A stretch of DNA of 64,000 bases from Dehalococcoidia bacterium (GTDB lineage: Bacteria; Chloroflexota; Dehalococcoidia; Tepidiformales; Tepidiformaceae). Below, piece after piece: positions 1-8,397 of the stretch (position 1 is the stretch's first letter; each line of letters starts with the position of its first letter). The translations under genes and the position numbers were made by a program. The notes below the pieces were generated by a model. That model was not told the origin of the DNA and did not search any database. It saw only the letters and a list, made by a program, of their open reading frames with translations. The stretch covers positions 1 through 64,000 of the forward strand of contig PQAO01000013.1 of NCBI GenBank assembly GCA_003104995.1, given 5' to 3'.

Positions 1-1438
1 TGCCCGGTGTGCAGCCGTTGCTGGTGATGCCGCTGAGCGTGCCGTTCGCTGGACCCGTCACGATGGAGAAGGTCAGATCGCAGGTCTCCGCGTCCGAACC
101 GCTGAGAGCCACAATTGCCGCGGCGCCCGCATCCGTGCTCACTGACACGTTGTTGGCCGTCGGCGCAGCGTTGCCGCCGCCGCCACCGCTCCCGGGAACC
201 ATCACCGGGTTGAAGACAGTCGTGTTCGAGACATCGAGCAGCGGCTCCTTGAAGCCGTCGTTCGAGTCGTCGGTCCAGTTCAAGTTGCCCGCGCCAATCA
301 GCGCGCTGCGGACCGCGAGGGCCTGGGTCTTGTTCGCCGGCTTGCTCATGCTTGCCAGCAACGCCGCCGCGCCGGCAACGTGCGGCGAGGCCATGCTCGT
401 CCCGCTGTAGGTGGCGTAGCCGCCCGGCACGGTCGAAAGAATGCAGACGCCCGGTGCCGCAATCTCGACGCTCGCGCCGTAGTTGCTGAAGTCCGCCAGG
501 GTGTCGTCCTGGTCCGTCCAGCAAGTCGGGCTGCCGAGGCCACCCGGCAGCCCGTCGAAGTCTGCCAGCGCGGAGACGGTGATGACGTCCGGGTGGTTCG
601 CCGGGCTGAACGTGCCGGCGTCCTTGCCGTTGTTGCCGGCGGCCACAACAAACACAACGCCCTCCGAGACGGCGTTGCTGATGGCCGTGTTCATGGCCGC
701 GCTCGCGCACTCGCAGCCCAGGCTCATGTTCGCGACCTCGATGGAGGCGGCGTTCGCCGCAACGTAGTCAATCCCCGCGACGATCCACGACATGTAGCCG
801 CTGCCCTGGCTGTTGAGCACCTTCACGGACCACAGCCGCGCCCCGGGCGCTACGCCCACCACGCCGATGCCGTTGTCGAGCGCGCCGATCGTGCCGGCGA
901 CGTGCGTCCCGTGGCCATTGTCGTCGGACCCGCCGCTGCCGCAACTCGATTTCCAGGGCGCGCCGCCCGAGCAGTTGGCGCTGTTGACCACGTTCAGGTC
1001 CGGGTGGCCCGCGTCGATACCGGTGTCGATCACGGCCACATCGACATCGACCCGCCAGTCGTCCGCGCCGTCGATATCGATGGCCCCGTTTCCGGGCGCA
1101 AAGATCCGCTGGATACCAGTGGGAGTCGCCTGGTCGGCGATCGACACCACCTGGTCTGCTTCGATCGAGAGCACGCGCGCGTCGGCCCGCAGCGCCCCGA
1201 CCTGGCGCGGCGAAAGCTGCCCCGCGAACCCGCTCAGCGCGTGGCTGTATGCCTGCTCCGGGATGGCGCCGTGCCCGATGGCCACGCTCGCCGCATCGAC
1301 TCCGGGCTGCAGCACAACGATGTACCGCCCGGGCACCACCGGCGATGCCGGGCGGGCCGCGATGGCACCGGAATCCTTCTGGACCGCGAACGCACTTGCG
1401 AGCAGCAGCGCGAAAAAGACGCCAAGGAACTTTGCCAT
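1..1438 (-). CDS. Secreted S8 family (subtilisin-like) serine protease, C-terminus cut by window edge
   Basis: The reading frame starts at ATG 1438 with GGAG about 9 nt upstream and runs off the left edge without a stop, giving 479 visible codons. Residues 1-18 form a signal peptide, followed by an I9-type inhibitor propeptide (about 35-100). The catalytic domain follows with Asp138 (VIDTGID), His176 (NGHGTHVAG) and Ser348 (GTSMASPHVAG), so the triad is complete. After a Gly-rich linker near residue 405, an Ig/cadherin-like repeat begins (VALSGSDAE, GPANGTLSG), so the full protein is longer and probably multi-domain. It is expected to be exported and self-processed, and to degrade extracellular protein. 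The family call is firm; the substrate is unknown. Confidence 0.95.
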   Translation of the reverse strand, partial: MAKFLGVFFALLLASAFAVQKDSGAIAARPASPVVPGRYIVVLQPGVDAASVAIGHGAIPEQAYSHALSGFAGQLSPRQVGALRADARVLSIEADQVVSIADQATPTGIQRIFAPGNGAIDIDGADDWRVDVDVAVIDTGIDAGHPDLNVVNSANCSGGAPWKSSCGSGGSDDNGHGTHVAGTIGALDNGIGVVGVAPGARLWSVKVLNSQGSGYMSWIVAGIDYVAANAASIEVANMSLGCECASAAMNTAISNAVSEGVVFVVAAGNNGKDAGTFSPANHPDVITVSALADFDGLPGGLGSPTCWTDQDDTLADFSNYGASVEIAAPGVCILSTVPGGYATYSGTSMASPHVAGAAALLASMSKPANKTQALAVRSALIGAGNLNWTDDSNDGFKEPLLDVSNTTVFNPVMVPGSGGGGGNAAPTANNVSVSTDAGAAAIVALSGSDAETCDLTFSIVTGPANGTLSGITSNGCTPG

Positions 1439-1616
1439 GGGGGGCACTCCAGGGGCACTGTGCCGGCCAGCCCACGCAGCAGGCTGTCCGTAAACCGTTC
1501 CGACGTCTTCCGCTGTTTCCCTGCCCGGCGGGCACACGCTGCCCCTCGGCATCCGACATTCTACGGGTATGTCAACCTCTGGCGCATCGGCACTCGGCCC
1601 CGCCCGGCCGGACGCC

Positions 1617-2399
1617 TTACCCCACCTTTGCCAGGAAGGCGTCCAGCCGGGTGTTGTAGGCAGCAGCGGCTTCGTAATACACGTTGTGCGGCGCCCCCTC
1701 GATGACGTGGTACTCCGAACCGGGCACCAGCTGGTGCAGATGCTCAGCCCACGGCACCAGCCGATCGAGCCCGCCGACGACCACCAGCATCGGCGAGGTG
1801 ATCTTCGGCACCCCGGCCGCCATCTCCGCGGGGTCGCCCAGCAGCCCGCGCGTCGCCTTCCGCGGGTGGCGCAGCGCCTCCAGCCGCGTCGCCGTCGAGC
1901 GGATGCGCAGGTAGCGCTCGTACATCCGCGGCTGGGCCGCCTTGAACCCGTCCGTCAGCGAATCGCCGATTGGCAGGAAGAGCGTCTCGTTGTCGAGCGG
2001 CTCAGCCGCGATGCGCGGCGCGGGGCCATCGCCGGGCGGTACACCCATGCCCGAGGGGATGAGCGCCTTCGCCTCGCCCGGGTGGCGTACCGCCCAGCGG
2101 AGGATCGTGTTGGCCCCCATCGAGTTGCCGGCAAGGATCGGCCGCTCGATGCCCATCGCCGCGAGGAACCCTTCGAGCTCGTCCGCCCGGTTCGGCTCGT
2201 CTTCGTCGCGCGGGCTGTTGCTCGAATGCCCGTGGTTCACGCTGTCGTAGGCGATGCAACGGTAGCGGTCGCTGAAGTGGGCGAACTGCTGGAACCAGGC
2301 CTCGCCGCACGAGCTCATGCCGTGGAGGAAGACCAGCGGCTGCCCCTTCCCTTCCTCGACGTAGTAAATGTCGGTGGCGCCCACTTCGATGAATGGCAT
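1617..2399 (-). CDS. Alpha/beta hydrolase
   Basis: This 260-residue cytosolic protein has the alpha/beta hydrolase fold. The oxyanion region HGMSSCGEAW is near residue 26 and the nucleophile elbow GNSMG puts the catalytic Ser at 93. The late Asp lies in GGLDRLVP and the His in EGAPHN near the C-terminus, so the triad is intact. Length is normal for epoxide hydrolase/haloperoxidase-like members. The substrate cannot be told from sequence. It reads toward the S8 protease gene and lies downstream of a MarR regulator on the same strand, which might control it. Confidence 0.9.
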   Translation of the reverse strand: MPFIEVGATDIYYVEEGKGQPLVFLHGMSSCGEAWFQQFAHFSDRYRCIAYDSVNHGHSSNSPRDEDEPNRADELEGFLAAMGIERPILAGNSMGANTILRWAVRHPGEAKALIPSGMGVPPGDGPAPRIAAEPLDNETLFLPIGDSLTDGFKAAQPRMYERYLRIRSTATRLEALRHPRKATRGLLGDPAEMAAGVPKITSPMLVVVGGLDRLVPWAEHLHQLVPGSEYHVIEGAPHNVYYEAAAAYNTRLDAFLAKVG

Positions 2400-2490
2400 G
2401 GCGTTCTCTCCGAGGTTGGGTTGCGGCTGGAATGCTACGCCCGAGGTCTGGCCCGCCGCCAGTGCCCCGGGCGCCCGGCCCGGATACGCG

Positions 2491-2940
2491 TCAGGCGTTC
2501 CGCTCCCGCGCCATCTCGGCGATCCGCCGCAGCGGCCCGGCGATAGCCACGGCCTCGCTGTCGCTCAGCCGATCCGAGAAGTATTCCTGGATGCCCCGCA
2601 TGTGCACGGGGGCTGCGTCGTGCAGCCGGTGCAGTCCCGCCGGCTCCAGGCTCACCCAGCGGCCCCGCTTGTCCTTGTCGTCGGCCGAACGGCTCACCAG
2701 CCCCGACTCGCACATCCGGTCCACCAGCCGCGTCAGCCCGCTCTTACTCAGCAGCACGCGGTCGGCGAGTTCGGTCATCCGCAGGCGGTGGTTGTCCGCC
2801 TCTTCGAGGTGGACCAGGACGTCGTACCACGTCAGGGGGAGCGCCTTCTCGGCCTCCAAATCCGCCTCGAGCAGCCGTATCACATGTGCATGCGCTTCGA
2901 GGAATGCTCGCCAGGCGTCCATGCGAATATCGCTTACCAC
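2491..2940 (-). CDS. MarR family transcriptional regulator
   Basis: The 149-residue product has the MarR layout: an N-terminal dimerisation helix, a winged helix-turn-helix at about residues 53-95 (RMTELADRVLLSKSGLTRLVDRM), a wing with SADDKDKRGRWVSL, and C-terminal helices. These are ligand-responsive repressors or activators binding palindromic DNA as dimers. The likely target is its own promoter or the hydrolase gene about 90 nt downstream on the same strand. The ligand is unknown. Confidence 0.92.
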   Translation of the reverse strand: MVSDIRMDAWRAFLEAHAHVIRLLEADLEAEKALPLTWYDVLVHLEEADNHRLRMTELADRVLLSKSGLTRLVDRMCESGLVSRSADDKDKRGRWVSLEPAGLHRLHDAAPVHMRGIQEYFSDRLSDSEAVAIAGPLRRIAEMARERNA

Positions 2941-3024
2941 GCAGCGATCTTCCCCGCCCTGCCCGGGTGGGGCAACGTCCGGTGTGCCCGCGATTGATGG
3001 CCGTTTGGCACCGTTCCGGAACAG

Positions 3025-3549
3025 TTAAAACGGCAGACCCTTCTTGCCCTGGACGCCCTTGAGGGCCGCGATTTCGCCCTGGTGGCTCTGCAGGTGCCAC
3101 AGCCCCAGCGTCCCCAGTACCACGCCAACGGGCTCTTCCTTGCCCGCGATCGGGTTCATGACCATCCGGTCCATGTCGGCGTCCGAGGCCCCGGCGATGA
3201 ACTCGTCAGTCGCCGCGAAGACCGCTTTGGCGTACTCGTTGAAGCTCGCCAGGTCCATCGTCACGCCCTTCGCCCAGTCGATGTTCTGCATCGGGCTCTG
3301 GGGCATGGGCACGTCCACCCTGGCTGCCCATCCGCCCGCCTGGTAGACCGGCGCCTGGCCGCGGACCATGCCATTCACCACCATGTCCTCAGCAAACACC
3401 GTATGCGCGTACACCGCTGCGATGTTGCCCAGTGTCGAACCCTCACCCACATGGTGCAGGGTCTCCGGGTCGCAGTCGCCGATGGCCGTCTGGATGATGC
3501 CGTGCGCCTGCGCGTACTGCGCCTTCAACAATGCCTGAGCGTTCATCAT
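3025..3549 (-). CDS. DinB family protein
   Basis: The 174-residue protein is predicted to be a four-helix bundle of the DinB/YfiT-like superfamily. His49 (VYAHTVFAED) and the C-terminal HxxxH (His152, His156 in LWHLQSHQGE) match the three-histidine metal site of the family. Members include metal-dependent thiol S-transferases (bacillithiol or mycothiol dependent) and many of unknown function. Start ATG 3549 is directly followed by a second Met, so the exact start is uncertain by one codon. No clear operon partner. Confidence 0.85.
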   Translation of the reverse strand: MMNAQALLKAQYAQAHGIIQTAIGDCDPETLHHVGEGSTLGNIAAVYAHTVFAEDMVVNGMVRGQAPVYQAGGWAARVDVPMPQSPMQNIDWAKGVTMDLASFNEYAKAVFAATDEFIAGASDADMDRMVMNPIAGKEEPVGVVLGTLGLWHLQSHQGEIAALKGVQGKKGLPF

Positions 3550-3630
3550 GATCCTCCGGGTAGCCTCCGGGGGCGAGCCCCGGGGCGTGCAGCATATCCG
3601 GATCCAGAGCGGAAAACCCGATCCGCCGAG

Positions 3631-4962
3631 CTACCTCGCCGCGGAGGCAGCCTCCCCGGCGCCGGCCGCCGGCCCAGTGCTGAAAGCCGCGGCCGCATCC
3701 GCCTCCAGCGCCGCCTGGCTGGTCGCATCAATCCCCCGCAGCGCCTTGCTCAATGCGAAGATCGCCACCGAAAGCCCGGCCGTCACCACGGCGGCGACTG
3801 CCACCGCCGTCGGCGCGCCGAACGCCTGCGCCATCGCCGCCACCGGCACCGTGCCCAGCGGTGTCAGCCCGAACGTCATCATCATCAGCGCCATCACCCG
3901 CCCCCGGACCTCGTCCGGGATGAGCAGCTGGATCGCCGTGTTGTTCACCGTCACGAACGTGCTTGCGAACACGTCCGCGAGGAGCACCAGCGGCAGGGCC
4001 AGCAGGAACCACGGGCTGATCGCGAACAGGAACAGCCCGCCCGCGAACGCCAGCAGGCTCGTCATCATCATCCGCAGCTTGCGCGGCGTATCGCCCCGCC
4101 AGGCCACAAAGAACGACCCCATGATGCCGCCGATACCTGCTGCCGCCTGCAACAGCCCCAGCCCGCTCGACCCCTTGTGCCAGATGTCCTCGGCGAACAC
4201 CACCAGCAGTGCCTGGAACGGCATCGCCAGCAGGATCGGCACGATGCTCAGGATCATGAGGGCGCGCACCGGTGGGTCGCCCGCCACGTACCGCATACCG
4301 CCCCAGAGCTCCGAAAGCACCGGCTTCTTCCCCATCCCCTCGACTGGCGGCGACTTCGAGACGCGCGACATCGAGAACAGGGCCAACGCATACATCGCCA
4401 CGGCTACCACGTAGACCCAGCGCACCCCCGCGAGCGCGATGATGAAGCCCGCGAGCACCGGGCCCACCACCCGCGCCGCGTTCATCCCGCCCATCTGCAG
4501 CGCCATCGCGTTCGCCAGCCCCTGCCGCCCCACGATGCTGACCACGATTGCCTGCCGGGCCGGCATGATGAACGGGAACGTGCACCCCATGAAGAACACG
4601 GCCACCAGCATGTGCCAGAACTGGAGCGTATCGGTCAGCAAGAGCACGAGGATGGCGAGCTCGTTGAGGACGAGCACCGCCTGGCCCGCCATGATCAGCC
4701 GCCGCTTCTCCACCCGGTCTGCGATCACCCCACCGAACGGCGATACCACCAGCATCGGGATAGCAACCACCAGGTTGATGAGGCCGAGGGCGAACTCGCT
4801 CTTCGTCAGGTCGTAGGCCAGGTACGAACGAACCACGAACTGGCCGTTCATCGCGAAAAAGAAGGCGATGTTGCTCGCATATAGCCAGCGGAACTGTTGG
4901 TGCTGCAGAGACGAAAACGCGCTCGTGCGCTTGGGAGCAGGGACCTCGGCGTAACGAGCCAT
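3631..4962 (-). CDS. MFS transporter (MFS_3/EntS-like exporter)
   Basis: The 443-residue product has about 12 hydrophobic helices and the MFS signature GGVIADRVEKRR in the loop after TM2 (about residues 77-88). Overall it resembles the EntS/macrolide-efflux MFS_3 group, which exports siderophores or drugs using the proton gradient. The last 35 residues are Ala-rich and probably cytoplasmic. There is no Shine-Dalgarno. A TAGTCT box lies 6 nt before the ATG, suggesting a leaderless message. Substrate unknown. Confidence 0.9.
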   Translation of the reverse strand: MARYAEVPAPKRTSAFSSLQHQQFRWLYASNIAFFFAMNGQFVVRSYLAYDLTKSEFALGLINLVVAIPMLVVSPFGGVIADRVEKRRLIMAGQAVLVLNELAILVLLLTDTLQFWHMLVAVFFMGCTFPFIMPARQAIVVSIVGRQGLANAMALQMGGMNAARVVGPVLAGFIIALAGVRWVYVVAVAMYALALFSMSRVSKSPPVEGMGKKPVLSELWGGMRYVAGDPPVRALMILSIVPILLAMPFQALLVVFAEDIWHKGSSGLGLLQAAAGIGGIMGSFFVAWRGDTPRKLRMMMTSLLAFAGGLFLFAISPWFLLALPLVLLADVFASTFVTVNNTAIQLLIPDEVRGRVMALMMMTFGLTPLGTVPVAAMAQAFGAPTAVAVAAVVTAGLSVAIFALSKALRGIDATSQAALEADAAAAFSTGPAAGAGEAASAAR

Positions 4963-4968
4963 CCCGGT

Positions 4969-4974
4969 AGACTA
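4969..4974 (-). promoter_or_regulatory. Candidate -10 box of a leaderless promoter for the MFS gene
   Basis: On the minus strand TAGTCT is separated from the ATG by six bases (ACCGGG). This spacing places transcription start at the start codon. The same arrangement recurs at other genes in the window. No convincing -35 was found. Confidence 0.4.
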
Positions 4975-5058
4975 GCAGGAAAAATCCTCTCACAAACCTG
5001 ATTTGCCGCAGCCCGGGCACTATTTTCTTACCTTCACGTCCACGTCACGTTTCATCGC

Positions 5059-5064
5059 TATACT
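5059..5064 (+). promoter_or_regulatory. Candidate -10 box upstream of the aldo/keto reductase gene
   Basis: TATACT (5 of 6 to consensus) lies 32 nt before the GTG start, leaving room for the AGGAGC ribosome site at about 5084-5089. No strong -35 was recognised. Confidence 0.4.
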
Positions 5065-5096
5065 GACCCGCACACCCCACCCTCAGGAGCACTCTC

Positions 5097-6038
5097 GTGG
5101 AATACCGCCACCTCGGCCGGTCCGGCCTCCAGGTTTCCGTCGTCGGCCTTGGCTGCAACAACTTCGGCATGCGCTGCGACTTCGACCAGTCGAAGGCGGT
5201 CGTCCACCAGGCCCTCGAAGCCGGCATCACCCTCTTCGATACCGCCGACGTCTACGGCGGCCAGGGCCGCTCCGAGGAGTTCCTCGGCAAGCTCCTTAAG
5301 GGCCACCGCCAGGATGTCGTCATCGCCACCAAGTTCGGCATGAAGATGGGCGAAGGCCCCCACAAGAGCGGCGGCTCCCGCAAGTACATCATGTCCGCCG
5401 TCGAGGACTCGCTCCGGCGCCTCGATACCGACTACATCGACCTCTACCAGATGCACCGCCCCGACCCCGAGACCCCGATGGAAGAAACGCTTCGCGCGCT
5501 CGATGACCTGGTCCGCGCCGGCAAGGTGCGCTACATCGGCAACTCGAACTTCGCCGGCTGGCAGGCGGCCGAAGCCCACTACGTCGCGAAGCAGGCCCAT
5601 CTCACGCCCTTCATCAGCGCCCAGAACGAGTACAACCTGCTCGACCGCCGGATCGAGGCTGAGCTCGTCCCGGCCTGCAACGCCTACGGCCTCCAAATCC
5701 TCCCGTTCTTCCCGCTCGCCAGCGGCTTCCTCACCGGCAAGTACCGCCAGGGCCAGGACCTCCCCGCCGGCACCCGCCTCGCCAACGCCGGGCCCATGGC
5801 CGCCCGCGTCCTCACCGACAAGAACTACGAGACGCTCGGCAAGCTCGAAGCCTTCGCCGGCGCGCGCGGCAAGACCATGGTCGACCTGGCCATCGGCTGG
5901 CTCGCCAGCCTCCCGCACGTCGGCAGCGTGATCGCGGGCGCCACGAAACCCGAGCAGATCGACCAGAACGTCGCCGCGGGCGGCTGGAAGCTCACCGCAG
6001 AAGAACTCGCCGAGGTCGACGCGATCAGCAAGCGGTAG
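5097..6038 (+). CDS. Aldo/keto reductase
   Basis: The 313-residue TIM-barrel oxidoreductase reduces aldehydes/ketones with NADPH. The catalytic tetrad is visible: Asp48, Tyr53 (DTADVYGG), Lys79 (ATKFG) and His120 (YQMHRP). The C-terminal part carries the cofactor-binding GATKPEQIDQN motif. It starts at GTG 5097 with AGGAGC about 8 nt upstream. It is closest in style to YghZ/potassium-channel-beta-like AKRs. Physiological substrate unknown. It converges on the 92-residue gene, with heptamer repeats starting at the base after its stop codon. Confidence 0.93.
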   Translation: MEYRHLGRSGLQVSVVGLGCNNFGMRCDFDQSKAVVHQALEAGITLFDTADVYGGQGRSEEFLGKLLKGHRQDVVIATKFGMKMGEGPHKSGGSRKYIMSAVEDSLRRLDTDYIDLYQMHRPDPETPMEETLRALDDLVRAGKVRYIGNSNFAGWQAAEAHYVAKQAHLTPFISAQNEYNLLDRRIEAELVPACNAYGLQILPFFPLASGFLTGKYRQGQDLPAGTRLANAGPMAARVLTDKNYETLGKLEAFAGARGKTMVDLAIGWLASLPHVGSVIAGATKPEQIDQNVAAGGWKLTAEELAEVDAISKR

Positions 6039-6074
6039 TTGGCTGTTGGCCGTTGACACTGTTGGCTGTTGGCC
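6039..6074. repeat. Degenerate 7-bp tandem repeat (TTGGCTG type)
   Basis: Phased heptamers TTGGCTG, TTGGCCG and TTGACAC, then TG and TTGGCTG, TTGGC start directly after the stop codon at 6038. The 12-mer TTGGCTGTTGGC occurs twice (6039-6050 and 6062-6073). One of five loci in this window with 7-bp phased repeats touching a gene end. Confidence 0.7.
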
Positions 6075-6352
6075 TACGGCGGCGTCTCCCAGGTGGCGAT
6101 CTTTGCGGCGAACTGGCGGCGGATTTCGGGGGTGCTGTCGCCGGCAACGGATGAGAGCTCTTCGAGGCGGCCCTCGAGGTAGGCCATCCCCGTCTCGATG
6201 CTCGTCACGTCGTCGCTGGCCGCCGCCTCGTGGAACAGCGCGGACGCAAGGACGCCCGGTTCAGCCGCGATGGCTGCCCGGGCGTCTTCTGGTGTTTCGA
6301 GTATGCGGTTGTAAATGCGGGAGAGCTGCCGGAGACGTGGGTCGCTGGCCAT
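6074..6352 (-). CDS. Hypothetical protein, 92 aa
   Basis: I do not recognise this small, mostly helical, cytosolic protein (acidic, no membrane segment, no cysteines). The ATG at 6352 has GGAGAG close upstream. It lies 19 nt after the zinc-ribbon gene on the same strand, so the two are probably co-transcribed. Its codon usage fits its neighbours, which supports it being real. Confidence 0.6.
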   Translation of the reverse strand: MASDPRLRQLSRIYNRILETPEDARAAIAAEPGVLASALFHEAAASDDVTSIETGMAYLEGRLEELSSVAGDSTPEIRRQFAAKIATWETPP

Positions 6353-6371
6353 GCGCTCTCCCTGCGGCGTG

Positions 6372-6734
6372 TTAGCGGGTGGCTTCTTCGCGTGGCGTGG
6401 GCGGCTTGATCTTGCTGTAGCAGTTGCTGCAGTACACGGGCCGCTCCCCGCGCGGCACGAACGGGACTTCGGTCATCTGGCCGCATTCGGCACAGCTCGC
6501 CGGGTGCATCTGGCGCGGCGTCTTCCCGCCGAAGCTGGCGAAGTTTCCGTAGCGCACGTACCCGTCGTTCTGCTCGAGGGTGCTCTGGCTCGAACGGCGC
6601 GCCGTCCGGCACGACTGGCAGCGCGTGGGCTCGTTCATCAGCCCCTTATTGGCGTAGAACTCCTGCTCGCCCGCGGTGAACACGAACATGGTGCCGCAAT
6701 CGCGGCAGCTGATTTGCTTGTCGGCAAAGGCCAA
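6372..6734 (-). CDS. Zinc-ribbon domain protein
   Basis: The 120-residue protein carries three CxxC pairs: Cys10/Cys13 and Cys39/Cys42 forming one ribbon, and Cys81/Cys84 with Cys102/Cys105 forming a second. The N-terminal ribbon (CRDCG ... CQSCR) is the CxxC-x25-CxxC type seen in many Chloroflexi proteins. The C-terminal one resembles a second treble-clef-like ribbon. Such proteins are thought to bind nucleic acid or protein, but no specific function is known. It is followed closely by the 92-residue gene. Confidence 0.85.
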   Translation of the reverse strand: MAFADKQISCRDCGTMFVFTAGEQEFYANKGLMNEPTRCQSCRTARRSSQSTLEQNDGYVRYGNFASFGGKTPRQMHPASCAECGQMTEVPFVPRGERPVYCSNCYSKIKPPTPREEATR

Positions 6735-6964
6735 GGGAAAAGGACTCCTGTTATCCGCACCATGCGGGACTCACGTCCATGGTACCAGATGTGCCAAGGC
6801 CGGTTAGACGGACTCGGAATCCTCGAAGAGCCACATCGTACCGCCACGCCTGACACGTGTCTCCAGACCAGCCGCCAGTGCGGCCCTACGCCCCTTGAGA
6901 CCCAGGTGAACCTTCCACCCATATGGAAGGGGTCTCGGCCGATACTAGAATTGGTGGCGCTCTC

Positions 6965-6993
6965 TTGGTTTGCTATACCAAATTTCTGATATA
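6965..6993 (+). promoter_or_regulatory. Promoter with overlapping operator for the HigB-like/Xre/DUF3467 operon
   Basis: TTGGTT (6965-6970) and GATATA (6988-6993) are spaced by 17 bp and lie 20 bp before the GTG of the toxin gene. An inverted repeat TTGGT-N7-ACCAA (6965-6981) overlaps the -35. This is a typical position for autorepression by the Xre antitoxin, alone or with the toxin. The preceding region 6735-7012 holds no gene, only a CCTTCCA/TGGAAGG hairpin at 6911-6930. Confidence 0.55.
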
Positions 6994-7012
6994 GTTCGGG
7001 AAGGCATGGTCT

Positions 7013-7438
7013 GTGTGGAACTTCTATGACTTCATCGATCTTCGAGGGGCCAACGAAGTCAGGGAGTGGCGCGCAGCTGCATCCGACAACGTCCGAGCGG
7101 CTTTTGACGCGAAGGTGGATATCCTGAGTGGAATACCACCGCCGCTCCAACGGCCGTTGGTAGGCACAATCTCAGGCTACCCGGACGTGTACGAGTTGAG
7201 GTTTAAGGAGGACAGAGTTCAATGGCGCGTTCTATTTTGCTACGGGCCTGGCCCCGGCGACCGCGACCTTACTTTTCTGGTGGCCGCGAAGGAGATCGGG
7301 GATCGATTCGTCCCGGCCTCCGCGCCGGGAACAGCTGCCGAGCGAGCCGAACTCGTTAGGGGAAAGGAGGGAAAGAAGCATGTGGTTCCTCACGACACTT
7401 CGGAGACGGCAGCAGACGATTCAGTCGCTGGTTCGTAA
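7013..7438 (+). CDS. HigB/RelE-like toxin of a type II toxin-antitoxin system
   Basis: The 141-residue product shows the phage Gp49/HigB-like pattern: a beta-strand core with VYELRFKEDRVQWRVLFCYG (about residues 59-78), then LTFLVAAKEIGDRFVP and a final helix with Ala/Glu. Members are ribosome-dependent or free mRNA endonucleases. It starts at GTG 7013 and overlaps the following Xre gene by 59 nt, the reversed toxin-first order usual for higBA. The last ~20 residues are a low-complexity tail produced by the overlap. The family call is good; activity is inferred. Confidence 0.8.
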   Translation: MWNFYDFIDLRGANEVREWRAAASDNVRAAFDAKVDILSGIPPPLQRPLVGTISGYPDVYELRFKEDRVQWRVLFCYGPGPGDRDLTFLVAAKEIGDRFVPASAPGTAAERAELVRGKEGKKHVVPHDTSETAADDSVAGS

Positions 7439-7958
7439 AGGCTATCGCGACGCGTACGTCGAACAGCATATCAAGCGGGGAATCGCAACACAGATCCGAG
7501 CGATGCGCGACGCTCGCAAATGGACCCAGAGCGAGCTTGCCCGACGACTGGATATCAGCCAGCCGAACGTTGCTCGTCTAGAGGACGAAGACTATGGCCA
7601 GTATTCGCTCCAGACGCTAAAGCGGCTCGCCTCCGCATTCGATGTCGCCCTCGTTGTCCGGTTTGTCCCGTTCAGCCAGCTGGTTGACTACACAACCAGA
7701 ATTTCCCCCGCCGATCTGGTTCCGGCAAGTTTTGAGAACGACACCGAGTTGCACTTGACTCCGCTGGCCGCCAGCGGCACCACGGCAGGCCGCGTCGAGC
7801 CGGCCAGCACGACCGGCGTGACCCACGCCGGTTTCGCCTCAAGCCAGCTCCCGCTCGCGTTCAGCGACAGCCCGGTGGTCGCCATTCGTCGAGTGCCGGC
7901 CACGACAACCAAAGTCGAAGAAGCGGCCAACGACTACCAGATAGCGGCAGGAGGCTAA
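7380..7958 (+). CDS. Xre family HTH antitoxin
   Basis: This 192-residue protein has a clear Xre/HigA HTH at about residues 36-92 (RKWTQSELARRLDISQPNVA). It is followed by a long, probably flexible C-terminal region with Thr/Ala/Ser runs that may bind the toxin. ATG 7380 has a strong GGAAAGGAGGG site. The gene sits inside the end of the toxin gene and is followed after 2 nt by DUF3467, so the three are one operon. It is expected to neutralise the HigB-like toxin and bind the inverted repeat at 6965-6981. Confidence 0.85.
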   Translation: MWFLTTLRRRQQTIQSLVRKGYRDAYVEQHIKRGIATQIRAMRDARKWTQSELARRLDISQPNVARLEDEDYGQYSLQTLKRLASAFDVALVVRFVPFSQLVDYTTRISPADLVPASFENDTELHLTPLAASGTTAGRVEPASTTGVTHAGFASSQLPLAFSDSPVVAIRRVPATTTKVEEAANDYQIAAGG

Positions 7959-7960
7959 CG

Positions 7961-8287
7961 GTGACCGAAGGTCAGATCACACCAAGCGACCGCACTGTAA
8001 CGGAGGTGACAACCGCGACCAAAGTCGAGGCGCCGACGATGCAGACGTACTACTGCAACTCGGTGGACGTCCTCACTTCCGTGTACGACTTCACCTTGAC
8101 GATAGGCCAGATGCGCGCATCTAGCCCGGAGGCGATTGTCATCGAACAACAGGCACGCGTCATCATGTCGCCGCAGCACATGAAGGTGCTGGCGAAGCTG
8201 CTTACCGAGAAAGTGGCCGTCTACGAGGAATCTATCGCTCCGATTCCCGTCATGCCCATCGTCTCGCCGCAGCTTACTGAGGCGTGA
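7961..8287 (+). CDS. DUF3467 protein (locus A)
   Basis: The 108-residue protein has the DUF3467 pattern: YYCNSVDVLTSVYDFTLTIG (about 30-49), then RVIMSPQHMKVLAKLLTEKV (about 65-84) and a YE pair ending the helix. The family is widespread but its function is unknown; the fold is small alpha/beta. GTG 7961 is preceded by GGAGG. It is the third gene of the toxin-antitoxin operon. Two other DUF3467 genes in this window (27406 and 54380) also head or close operons with toxin-like partners, so a role in regulating or supporting such modules is inferred. Confidence 0.85.
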   Translation: MTEGQITPSDRTVTEVTTATKVEAPTMQTYYCNSVDVLTSVYDFTLTIGQMRASSPEAIVIEQQARVIMSPQHMKVLAKLLTEKVAVYEESIAPIPVMPIVSPQLTEA

Positions 8288-8397
8288 GCTCAGCGCCCGT
8301 GCCTTCAGCCTTAGAGTCCCGGGGCAAGGGCGGTCCGCTCGGCGAACGCTCTGGCGTTGTGTCCAAACCGGCCCACTACCGGTCGTTCGCCGCCCCC

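Noticed and set aside
1439-1616. Promoter TTGACA...TAGAAT on the minus strand near 1555
   Set aside because: The two elements are only 6 bp apart, far too close for a sigma-70 promoter.
3082-4884. 600-codon open frame on the plus strand
   Set aside because: It is antisense to the MFS and DinB genes, His/Arg/Pro-rich and without domains; a typical GC-rich shadow frame.
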